Shown here: positions 20,869-27,228 of the stretch, piece by piece
Layout: each line of letters starts with the position of its first letter
Numbering within the stretch: position 1 is the first letter of the stretch
Virus record (IMG/VR): IMGVR_UViG_3300042902_000071
Location: 1-27,228 of that record
Source: a virus
Direction: 5' to 3' (one strand)
Length of the DNA stretch: 27,228 bases
Translations under genes and position numbers: made by a program
The notes under the pieces: generated by a model
Database searches by the model: none
Seen by the model: the letters and a program-made list of their open reading frames with translations, nothing else
What the model was told of the DNA's origin: nothing

Positions 20869-22613
20869 CCGTAGCCCTTCGACCATTCCAACACGAACTA
20901 GAACGCGCTATCTATGAGGCGTGGCAAAGCGGGGCGCGGAACGTGATGCCGGTCGCGGCCACGGGGTCGGGCAAGACAGTTGTGTTATCGAAAGCGCTAC
21001 ACGACGAACCGGGCGTGTCGGCAGCCATCGCGCACCGTCAGGAATTGGTGAGTCAGATATCGATTGCGCTCGCTCGCAACGGTGTGCGGCATCGCGTCAT
21101 CGGAGCCAAAAAGGGCTCGAGTCTGATTCGGGTCATCAGTGCACTACAGGTCGCCGAGCTGGGTTATAGCTTTTTTGACCCCAATGCGAAAACTGGCGTC
21201 GGTGGTGTCGATACTGTGATTCGCATGGACAAGTCGGACCCCTTCTTTACGCAAGCCCGCCTGATGGTGCAAGACGAAGCGCACCACGTATTGAAAGATA
21301 ACAAGTGGGGGAAGGTCGCGCAAATGTTCCCGAATGCTCGCGGCTTACTCCCGACCGCAACACCGTTGCGCGCTGATGGTCGCGGGCTCGGTCGCCACGC
21401 TGACGGGCTGGTCGACGCGATGGTGTTGGCGCCATCCATGCGCGACATTATCGACATGGGGTATTTGACCGACTACCGCATTTTTGCGCCGCCGTCCGAC
21501 CTCGACTTGTCGGCCGTGGCCATGAGTCAGGCGACCGGTGACTACAACGCCGACCAGCTGCGCAAGGCCGTACATAAATCGCATATCACCGGTGACGTGG
21601 TCGCGCACTATCTCAGGCTCGCGCCTGGCAAACTCGGCGTGACCTTTGCCGTCGATGTGGAATCCGCGACCGAGATTGCCGCGGCGTTCCGTGCAGCGGG
21701 TGTGCCGGCCGAAGTGGTGAGCGCGAAAACACCCGACACGTTACGCGCACAAATCCTGCGACGCTTCAAGGCGCGTGAAGTGATGCAATTGGTCAACGTC
21801 GATTTGTTCGGTGAAGGCTTCGACCTGCCAGCGATTGAGGTGGTGAGCTTCGCGCGACCGACCGAATCTTTCGCCCTCTTCTCGCAACAGTTCGGCCGAG
21901 CGTTGCGCCTGATGCTGACCGGTGAAGAATTGCGCGGCTATGACCTACTGAGCGACGCGGGGCGCAAGGCCGTCATTGCTGGCAGCTCGAAGCCCGTGGC
22001 GTTCATCATCGACCACGTCAACAACGTATTGCGCCACGGGTTACCGGACGCACGCCGCGAATGGTCGTTGGATAGGCGCGAGCGTAGGGGTAGCAAAAAG
22101 TCGGACGCGATACCGTTGCGCATTTGCGTCAATGACCAGTGCATGCAGCCCTATGAGCGGATTTATAAATGCTGCCCGTACTGCGGACACTATCCGCCGC
22201 CGCCGTCGCGCAGCTCGCCGGAATATGTCGACGGCGATTTGTTGGAGCTGGACGCCGACACACTGGCTGCATTGCGCGGTGAGATATCGCGAATCGATGG
22301 GGATGCGACCATACCCTATGGCGCCGCACCGGAAGTGGTGGGCGCAGTGCGTAAGCGGCACTGGGAGCGTCGCGAGGCTCAAGGTCAATTGCGCAACGTC
22401 ATCGCGTGGTGGGCTGGCCTAGAGCATGCACAAGGCCGCGGCGAGTCTGAGAGTTACCGACGGTTTTATCACCGGTTCGGTATCGACGTCGCGAACGCTC
22501 AGACACTCGGCACACGTGAGGCCGCCGAGCTCGCCGAGCGCGTGCGGCTCGAGCTGGTCAAATTCGGTATTGACGGAACCGTCAACGCGGGCGCATACTT
22601 CGCGTATCAATAA
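20865..22613 (+). CDS. DEAH-box superfamily II helicase with zinc finger (582 aa)
   Basis: This ATP-dependent DNA or RNA translocase has the full SF2 motif set: Walker A ATGSGKT (32-38), DEAH (137-140), TAT (164-166), NVDLFGEGFDLP (311-322) and QQFGRALR (341-348). A C-terminal zinc finger has Cys421, Cys426, Cys436/437 and Cys440 (C....C.........CC..C), and a helical tail follows. The relatives I know are the SSL2/RecQ-like phage helicases found near VRR-NUC nucleases, as here. It may act in replication initiation or fork repair. The start overlaps the methyltransferase stop. Confidence 0.92.
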   Translation: MTVALRPFQHELERAIYEAWQSGARNVMPVAATGSGKTVVLSKALHDEPGVSAAIAHRQELVSQISIALARNGVRHRVIGAKKGSSLIRVISALQVAELGYSFFDPNAKTGVGGVDTVIRMDKSDPFFTQARLMVQDEAHHVLKDNKWGKVAQMFPNARGLLPTATPLRADGRGLGRHADGLVDAMVLAPSMRDIIDMGYLTDYRIFAPPSDLDLSAVAMSQATGDYNADQLRKAVHKSHITGDVVAHYLRLAPGKLGVTFAVDVESATEIAAAFRAAGVPAEVVSAKTPDTLRAQILRRFKAREVMQLVNVDLFGEGFDLPAIEVVSFARPTESFALFSQQFGRALRLMLTGEELRGYDLLSDAGRKAVIAGSSKPVAFIIDHVNNVLRHGLPDARREWSLDRRERRGSKKSDAIPLRICVNDQCMQPYERIYKCCPYCGHYPPPPSRSSPEYVDGDLLELDADTLAALRGEISRIDGDATIPYGAAPEVVGAVRKRHWERREAQGQLRNVIAWWAGLEHAQGRGESESYRRFYHRFGIDVANAQTLGTREAAELAERVRLELVKFGIDGTVNAGAYFAYQ

Positions 22614-22629
22614 CTGAGAGGGGTTGAAC

Positions 22630-22896
22630 ATGCCATTTCAAAATTACCGACAGCGGAGCCGCGACCAATGGGGTGTCACCACCGATGACGCACTGACACT
22701 TGAGCAGATAAACACCGGTGCGATTTTGCGTATCGCCGATGCGACCGAGCTGATGGCGACACGGCACACTGAGCTGATACGTGAGCGTGACCACTTCGCA
22801 TCAGTTGCCCGCCACATGCAAGCCGAGCTCGACAGGATGACTCGAAGCAACGCCGCACTTCGCGGACATTTGAAACGCTTAAAAAAGAAAGGTTGA
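22630..22896 (+). CDS. Small coiled-coil protein (88 aa)
   Basis: The ATG at 22630 follows GAGGGG by a good distance; a TTG start at 22624 is possible but weaker. The protein has a long helix (about 30-88, ADATELMATRHTELIRERD and AELDRMTRSNAAL) with heptad-like spacing and ends in a basic run (LKRLKKKG). It may dimerise and bind nucleic acid. The function is unknown. It lies in a cluster of four small genes between helicase and nuclease. Confidence 0.72.
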   Translation: MPFQNYRQRSRDQWGVTTDDALTLEQINTGAILRIADATELMATRHTELIRERDHFASVARHMQAELDRMTRSNAALRGHLKRLKKKG

Positions 22897-22898
22897 AT

Positions 22899-23096
22899 AT
22901 GGGACTGATACGGAAACTGCTAGCCGACATGCGCGCCGCACGTGCACGTCGCAAATATCGCGCTGCAGTCAGGGCGGCAATGTCGGTCGGAATGTTTTGC
23001 TGCGAGATTCAAGTGGTCGCGGGCACGCATTACCTAGTGAAGCATCCCGGCGGCCAAATGTTCAAAATCGGCAAGCCTATTAAGGGGGTGAAGTGA
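22899..23096 (+). CDS. Small basic protein (65 aa)
   Basis: The ATG at 22899 is 3 bases after the previous stop, preceded by AAAGG. The first half is an Arg/Ala-rich helix (LLADMRAARARRKYRAAVRAA), the second a short strand-rich piece with two adjacent cysteines (MFCCEIQVVAGTHYLVKHPGG). The amphipathic, strongly basic helix could bind DNA or a membrane. No family was recognised. The stop overlaps the next start (TGATG). Confidence 0.68.
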   Translation: MGLIRKLLADMRAARARRKYRAAVRAAMSVGMFCCEIQVVAGTHYLVKHPGGQMFKIGKPIKGVK

Positions 23097-23269
23097 TGGA
23101 CGCACACGACGAAATGATTACCAGCTTGAAAGGTGACGACCCGAGTTCGGAGGTCGAGCCGTCGCAGACTTGTTACCAATGCGAGCAACCCGCTAAATAT
23201 CTATTCGCCGATGGGCGCGGCAAATGCTGCACGCGTGTCACGCCGGAAGAAGTGACAGGCTGGCCATGA
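23096..23269 (+). CDS. Small zinc-ribbon-like protein (57 aa)
   Basis: A 57-residue frame starting at an ATG that overlaps the preceding stop (TGATG) and ending with an ATGA overlap to the next gene. It has CYQCEQ (Cys26 and Cys29) and KCCTR (Cys44 and Cys45), which could form a four-cysteine zinc site. The N-terminal 20 residues are acidic. Coupling on both sides makes it likely to be real. The function is unknown. Confidence 0.7.
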   Translation: MDAHDEMITSLKGDDPSSEVEPSQTCYQCEQPAKYLFADGRGKCCTRVTPEEVTGWP

Positions 23270-23478
23270 ACGATTATATATTTTGGGCAATCATCGTCGC
23301 GCTTTTCGCGTTCGCATACTGGATGCGCGAGCGGCACAAGTGGGAGTATCACAACCCATACGAGCGGCGCTGCAAAAAGTGCGGGCGCATCGAAGTTGAG
23401 TATTGCCGCGATTTGCGCTCATGGAATCAAAGTTGGTGGGAAGTGCACCGGTACGGCGACGGTTCCTGTACTAAATGA
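23266..23478 (+). CDS. Small membrane protein with Cys-rich tail (70 aa)
   Basis: The ATG at 23266 overlaps the preceding stop; the longer frame from 23224 lies over that gene. Residues 3-19 (DYIFWAIIVALFAFAYW) form one membrane segment, followed by basic residues (RERHKW) and a tail with Cys32, Cys35, Cys43 and Cys68 (RRCKKCGRIEVEYC), a possible zinc site in the cytoplasm. It is a predicted inner-membrane protein of unknown role, possibly acting on a host membrane target or blocking superinfection. It ends 4 bp into the VRR-NUC gene. Confidence 0.7.
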   Translation: MNDYIFWAIIVALFAFAYWMRERHKWEYHNPYERRCKKCGRIEVEYCRDLRSWNQSWWEVHRYGDGSCTK

Positions 23479-23960
23479 CACCCGCCGTCTATCAATGGGC
23501 CGTGCGCAACGGTGTGAGCCATCAAGCGCTTGTCGAGCTGCAAGCGTTGTTCGGCATGCACGGTGACCACACGTTACCGGACAGCGTCACGGGGGCGAGC
23601 GAGGGGGCCGTGCAAGCTGCGGTGAGGCTCGAGGCCGCGCGTAAGGGCGTCAAGCTATTCCGCAACAACGTCGGCGTGCTGATGGACGCAAACGGGCGGC
23701 CGGTGCGCTACGGCCTGGCGAACGACTCCAAGCAAGTGAATGAAGTGATGAAGTCGGGCGACCTTATCGGATGGCGCCCGGTGCTGATTGAACAACGGCA
23801 CGTCGGGCACGTCATCGCTCAATTCGTCAGCCGTGAGTGCAAGCGTAAGGGATGGCGATATACTGGAAGTGACAGGGAGCCGGCGCAGCTTGCGTGGGCG
23901 CAATTGATAACTAGCGGGGGCGGCGATGCGGCCTTTTGCGCGGGGGAGGGTACGTTGTGA
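23475..23960 (+). CDS. VRR-NUC domain nuclease (161 aa)
   Basis: This is a PD-(D/E)XK-type nuclease of the VRR-NUC group, which cuts branched DNA structures such as flaps or Holliday-like junctions in replication. Motifs are SEGAVQAAVRLEAARKG (42-58, Glu43, Gln47, Arg51), LFRNNVG (61-67), RYGLAN (78-83), SGDLIGW (94-100, Asp96) and VSRECKRKGWR (118-128, Glu121 and Lys123). EPAQLAWAQLITSGGGDAAF is the usual end. The pairing with an SF2 helicase in one operon is typical of phage replication modules. Confidence 0.88.
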   Translation: MTPAVYQWAVRNGVSHQALVELQALFGMHGDHTLPDSVTGASEGAVQAAVRLEAARKGVKLFRNNVGVLMDANGRPVRYGLANDSKQVNEVMKSGDLIGWRPVLIEQRHVGHVIAQFVSRECKRKGWRYTGSDREPAQLAWAQLITSGGGDAAFCAGEGTL

Positions 23961-24982
23961 TTTTACATATGGATTGCCGACACGGGCTGGCGATGTTGCC
24001 CGACAATTCGGTCGACGCAATACTTACCGACCCGCCGTATGAATTGGGATTCATGGGTAAGGCTTGGGACAAAACTGGCATTGCGTATGACGTCGAACTG
24101 TGGCGAGAAGCGTTGCGCGTTTTGAAGCCGGGCGGGCACATGTTGGCATTTTCATCAGCGCGAACTTATCACCGGATGGCGTGCGCAATCGAAGACTCGG
24201 GCTTTGATATCCGCGACCAAATCATGTGGGTTTACGGCAGCGGCTTTCCCAAATCAAAAAATCTCGACGGCGAATTGCAAGGCTGGGGCACCGCACTCAA
24301 GCCGGCGCATGAGCCGATATGTATGGCACGCAAGCCATTGATAGGCACCGTTGCGGCGAACGTGTTGGCCCACGGAACGGGTGCGATTAACATTGACGGC
24401 TGCAGGGTTGGGAGTGGTGCCGGTACAAATCTGACAGCCAGTGAGCATAACGAAGCGGGTCGCTGGCCCGCGAACCTTATCCACGACGGTAGCGATGAAG
24501 TGTTGAGCGCATTCCCCGACGCGCCTGGTCAACTTGCGAACGCCAGCACTAACGGTGAGGCGCGCAAAACTCAAAACGTTTACGGTAGCATGCGACGCGG
24601 GCGCGGCGATGAACCGAGCGCCACTAGCGACAACGCCGGACATGTTGGCTTTAAGATGAAGCCCGGCGAACGCAGGCTTGACGCGGGGAGCGCCGCACGC
24701 TTCTTCTACTGTGCGAAGGCGAGCAAATCCGAACGTGGCGCCGATAACAAACACCCAACGGTTAAACCGATAAAGCTCGGGCAATATTTGGCGCGACTCA
24801 TTTGCCCGAAGGGGGGAACGTTGGTTGACATATTCGCAGGCTCGGGCTCATTCGGAGTGGCGGCGAAACTTGAAGGTTTCGATTTTTTGGGGTTCGACAC
24901 TGACGTCGAAAGCGTGACCGTGGGTAATGCGAGAATTGAGTTGGCGCAACTTACCGTTGACGACCCCGTCAATAAGCAATAG
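23957..24982 (+). CDS. Second DNA methyltransferase, DPPY type (341 aa)
   Basis: The GTG at 23957 overlaps the upstream stop (GTGA) and has GGGGGAGGG 6 bases before it; a TTG at 23936 is a weaker choice. The catalytic DPPYELG (25-31) precedes a long variable target region and HPTVKP (266-271); the AdoMet-binding DIFAGSGSFG (291-300) is near the C-terminus, the beta-class order. DPPY with HPTxKP favours N6-adenine methylation. The protein is unrelated in its middle to the methyltransferase at 19888, so they probably mark different sites. No partner nuclease was seen. Confidence 0.9.
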   Translation: MILHMDCRHGLAMLPDNSVDAILTDPPYELGFMGKAWDKTGIAYDVELWREALRVLKPGGHMLAFSSARTYHRMACAIEDSGFDIRDQIMWVYGSGFPKSKNLDGELQGWGTALKPAHEPICMARKPLIGTVAANVLAHGTGAINIDGCRVGSGAGTNLTASEHNEAGRWPANLIHDGSDEVLSAFPDAPGQLANASTNGEARKTQNVYGSMRRGRGDEPSATSDNAGHVGFKMKPGERRLDAGSAARFFYCAKASKSERGADNKHPTVKPIKLGQYLARLICPKGGTLVDIFAGSGSFGVAAKLEGFDFLGFDTDVESVTVGNARIELAQLTVDDPVNKQ

Positions 24983-24985
24983 ACT
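24957..24985 (+). promoter_or_regulatory. Possible promoter with inverted repeat before the TetR-like gene
   Basis: TTGACG (24957-24962), 17-base spacer, TAGACT (24980-24985). The -35 is the left arm of a perfect 6-bp inverted repeat, TTGACG-ACCC-CGTCAA (24957-24972). It lies over the last codons of the methyltransferase gene. The -10 is only a fair match. Confidence 0.4.
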
Positions 24986-25013
24986 AGCCGCAACAATAAC
25001 CGGACCACATGAC

Positions 25014-25325
25014 ATGAGCAAAAAACGCCAGCAACCCGACGACCGTCGATATCAAATCCTAACCGCCGCGCTGACGGTCGCCGAACGACCTGGTGGATGG
25101 TCAGCACTGACGCGCGAGCTAGTGGCCAAAGAGGTCGGATGCGCCGAAGCGCTGATATCAAAATACTTTGGCACCATGCCCGACTTTAAGCGAACAATCA
25201 TGCGCTCGGCAATCCTGACTGAGAACTTGAGCATCATCGCGCAAGGGCTCGCAACCGGTGACCGCCACGCTCAGAAGGCCGACGACGCCGTCAAACAATC
25301 AGCACTCGCAACACTGATGGGCTGA
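25014..25325 (+). CDS. Small TetR-like HTH regulator (103 aa)
   Basis: The ATG at 25014 gives 103 residues. The segment RRYQILTAALTVAERPGGWSALTRELVAKEVGCAEALISKYFG (split over about residues 11-53) matches the TetR N-terminal domain: a first helix, then the 'V A.E.G....LI.KYFG' helix-turn-helix. The usual ligand-binding half is missing, leaving a short helical tail. It is a likely phage transcription regulator, and a candidate to bind the shared motif at 19855 and 24958. The ribosome site before the ATG is weak. The gene is followed by the primase after 2 bases. Confidence 0.72.
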   Translation: MSKKRQQPDDRRYQILTAALTVAERPGGWSALTRELVAKEVGCAEALISKYFGTMPDFKRTIMRSAILTENLSIIAQGLATGDRHAQKADDAVKQSALATLMG

Positions 25326-25327
25326 CC

Positions 25328-27228
25328 ATGAGAGAGCTACCGCAAGCCTTCGCGGCGATGGGTCAGTATCGCCAATTTATTGTTTACACGTCGCAGCCGA
25401 GCCCTAGCCGCCCCGGTAAAACGGACAAATTCCCCTGCGACTTTCGTACCGGAAAGGTTGCAAGTGCACACGACTCGAACATTTGGACTGACCATGCGAC
25501 GGCTATTGCTCACGCTATTCATTACGGTGCGAATTGTGGTGTCGGTTTCGTATTCACCGACGCCGACCCCTTCTTTTTTCTCGACCTCGACAATTGCTTA
25601 CAGCCCGACAATACGTGGTCGCCGGTCGCGCAGGGCTTGTGCGCACACTTTAGCGGGGCTGCGGTCGAAGTATCCCAGTCGAATCGCGGGCTCCACATTT
25701 TCGGAACATACTCAACCCCTATTGGCGCGCATGCTTGCAAAAATATCCCGCTAGGGCTCGAGCTGTATCACACGGGGCGATTCGTCGCGCTGACTGGAAC
25801 CGGTGCCGTCGGTAACGTTGCGGCCGATTGCTCGGGCGTACTGCCTGCGCTGATTGCGCAATACTTCCCGCCATCCGACGTGCACACTGGCGAACAAGGC
25901 TGGACCGAGGGACCCGTCGAAGAGTGGCACGGACCGACCGACGACGAAGAGTTGATTCGCCGCGCGCTACGCTCACAGTCGACCGCCGCCGCATTCGGTG
26001 GACGTGCCAGCTTCGCCGACCTATGGACGGGCAACGTCGAGGTGTTGGCGCGTTGCTACCCTGACCCCGCACGTGGATATGATAGCTCGAGCGCTGACGC
26101 GGCCTTGGCCCAGCATCTAGCCTTTTGGACGGGTAAAGACTGCGACCGCATCGAACGCCTTATGCGCCGCTCGAATTTGGTCCGCGATAAGTACGACCGC
26201 GAAGACTACTTGCCCCGCACGATTCTCGGCGCGGTCGGTCGTCAATTCGAGGTGCTGACCGATAAGCAAGTCGAAGCCGTGACCACTACCCACGACTCAC
26301 CCGCGCCCAGCGCTGCGACCGAACGCCCGAGGGCGACCGCCGTGGTCGGCGCGACCTTCGTCGGCAATGATGAACAAATCGAAATGTTCGCCGGTTGCGT
26401 TTACGTGCAAAGCCTGCACCGCGTCCTAGTGCCTGGCGGCGTGCTACTCAAGCCCGAACAATTCAAAGTCGCGTTCGGCGGCTTCACGTTCACCATGGAC
26501 ACCGCCAACGAGAAGACGACGCGCGACGCATGGGAAGCCTTCACGCAAAGCCAGTCGTATCGATGCCCACGGGTGAACGATATTTGTTTTCGGCCCGAGC
26601 TGCCAGCCGGCGCAATCGTCGAGCGTAGCGGTCAAATGATGGTGAACACTTATTGGCCAGTCGACGTGCCACGTAAGACCGGTGACGCGGAGCCGTTCCT
26701 AGCCCACTTGGCCAAAGTGCTGCCCGACGAACGCGACCGCTTCATTCTGCTTTGCTACATGGCCGCATGCGTGCAACACAAAGGCGTCAAGTTCCAATGG
26801 GCACCCATGCTGCAGGGCGTCGAGGGTAACGGCAAAAGCCTTATGAGCCGATGCGTGGCCGAGGCCGTCGGTCGTCGATATGTGCATTGGCCGAAAGCGT
26901 CGAAGCTGGCTGCGCAGTTCAATAGCTGGATGGTCGGCAAAATCTTTTTCGCGGTCGAAGACATTTATGTACCCGACCAAAAGCGCGAGGTCATCGAAGA
27001 ATTGAAGCCGATGATTACTGGCGGTGACGGCCTCGAGATTGAAGGCAAAGGCGTCGACCAAATCAGCGCGGATATTTGCGGTAACTTCATGTTCAACAGT
27101 AACCACCAAGACGCTATCCGTAAGACCGAGAATGACCGCCGCTTTTGTGTGATGTTTTGCGCGCAGCAACAGGCGTCAGACCTGCAGCGCGACGGCATGA
27201 CGGGCGACTACTTCCCTCGGCTTTACGA
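25328..27228 (+). CDS. Primase-polymerase / SF3 helicase fusion, N-terminal 633 aa (partial)
   Basis: An open frame from the ATG at 25328 runs off the window with no stop. The N-terminal domain has AEP-type prim-pol motifs: DADPFFFLDLDN (78-89, Asp86-x-Asp88), SQSNRGLHIFG (116-126, with Arg120 and His123) and LYHTGRFVALTG (146-157), as in NrS-1-like enzymes. A variable middle follows; the C-terminal helicase has Walker A GVEGNGKS (497-504), Walker B IFFAVEDIY (539-547) and a sensor FNSN (589-592) of the D5/DUF5906 SF3 group. It probably primes and unwinds DNA for the family B polymerase on the other strand. Confidence 0.88.
   Translation, partial: MRELPQAFAAMGQYRQFIVYTSQPSPSRPGKTDKFPCDFRTGKVASAHDSNIWTDHATAIAHAIHYGANCGVGFVFTDADPFFFLDLDNCLQPDNTWSPVAQGLCAHFSGAAVEVSQSNRGLHIFGTYSTPIGAHACKNIPLGLELYHTGRFVALTGTGAVGNVAADCSGVLPALIAQYFPPSDVHTGEQGWTEGPVEEWHGPTDDEELIRRALRSQSTAAAFGGRASFADLWTGNVEVLARCYPDPARGYDSSSADAALAQHLAFWTGKDCDRIERLMRRSNLVRDKYDREDYLPRTILGAVGRQFEVLTDKQVEAVTTTHDSPAPSAATERPRATAVVGATFVGNDEQIEMFAGCVYVQSLHRVLVPGGVLLKPEQFKVAFGGFTFTMDTANEKTTRDAWEAFTQSQSYRCPRVNDICFRPELPAGAIVERSGQMMVNTYWPVDVPRKTGDAEPFLAHLAKVLPDERDRFILLCYMAACVQHKGVKFQWAPMLQGVEGNGKSLMSRCVAEAVGRRYVHWPKASKLAAQFNSWMVGKIFFAVEDIYVPDQKREVIEELKPMITGGDGLEIEGKGVDQISADICGNFMFNSNHQDAIRKTENDRRFCVMFCAQQQASDLQRDGMTGDYFPRLY

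Noticed and set aside
1-27228. Prophage or lysogeny functions
   Set aside because: No integrase, attachment-site duplication, excisionase or CI-like repressor was found in this window; the TetR-like and small HTH proteins alone do not support lysogeny.

Overview
The window is a 27 kb piece of a lytic-type tailed bacteriophage genome with a contractile tail (myovirus morphology). The evidence is a DUF3383-type tail sheath followed by tail tube, frameshifted tail chaperone, tape measure, and a complete set of simple baseplate genes (Dit-like, plug, hub, HxH spike, gp25-like, gpJ-like, DUF2612). No integrase, excisionase or CI-like repressor, and no tRNA, IS element or CRISPR array, was seen. 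By eye the GC content is in the high-50s percent with heavy use of TCG and NCG codons. The tail-fibre N-terminus and several small accessory proteins resemble phages of beta/gamma-proteobacteria (Burkholderia, Ralstonia, Xanthomonas). The gene content recalls the Bcep781/OP2 kind of small myophage. That placement is inference from memory, not from a search.

Layout. (1) 1-12960, plus strand: tail-end connector genes, sheath, tube, tail assembly chaperone with a -1 frameshift site, tape measure (471 aa, implying a short tail of about 70 nm), baseplate, tail fibre and its chaperone, then a lysis cassette (membrane coiled-coil protein, holin, GH24 endolysin). Nearly every junction is an ATGA or TAATG overlap, so this is one long late operon. 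(2) 12923-19798, minus strand: read from 19798 leftwards, an Ala/Pro-rich protein, a Cas4-like DUF2800 nuclease, a small acidic protein, a DUF2815-like candidate ssDNA-binding protein, an intrinsic terminator, a MazG-like pyrophosphohydrolase, a family B DNA polymerase, and then four small genes with their own strong promoter. The last small gene runs 38 bp into the 3' end of the endolysin gene from the opposite strand. (3) 19888 to the right edge, plus strand: a beta-class DNA methyltransferase, a DEAH-box SF2 helicase with a zinc finger, four small proteins, a VRR-NUC nuclease, a second DNA methyltransferase, a TetR-like small regulator and a primase-polymerase/SF3 helicase that runs off the window.

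Control. Regions 2 and 3 diverge from an 89-bp intergenic segment (19799-19887). It holds two overlapping sigma70-like promoters facing opposite ways, with a small inverted repeat lying across both. A closely matching 18-bp motif recurs at 24958-24975, just upstream of the TetR-like regulator, which makes it a candidate operator. A third strong promoter (minus strand, 13874-13902) has a 21-bp near-perfect palindrome filling the space between its -35 and -10 boxes. Together the minus and plus replication arms supply primase, helicases, polymerase, nucleases, nucleotide-pool clean-up and self-methylation, while the left arm builds the tail and lyses the cell.
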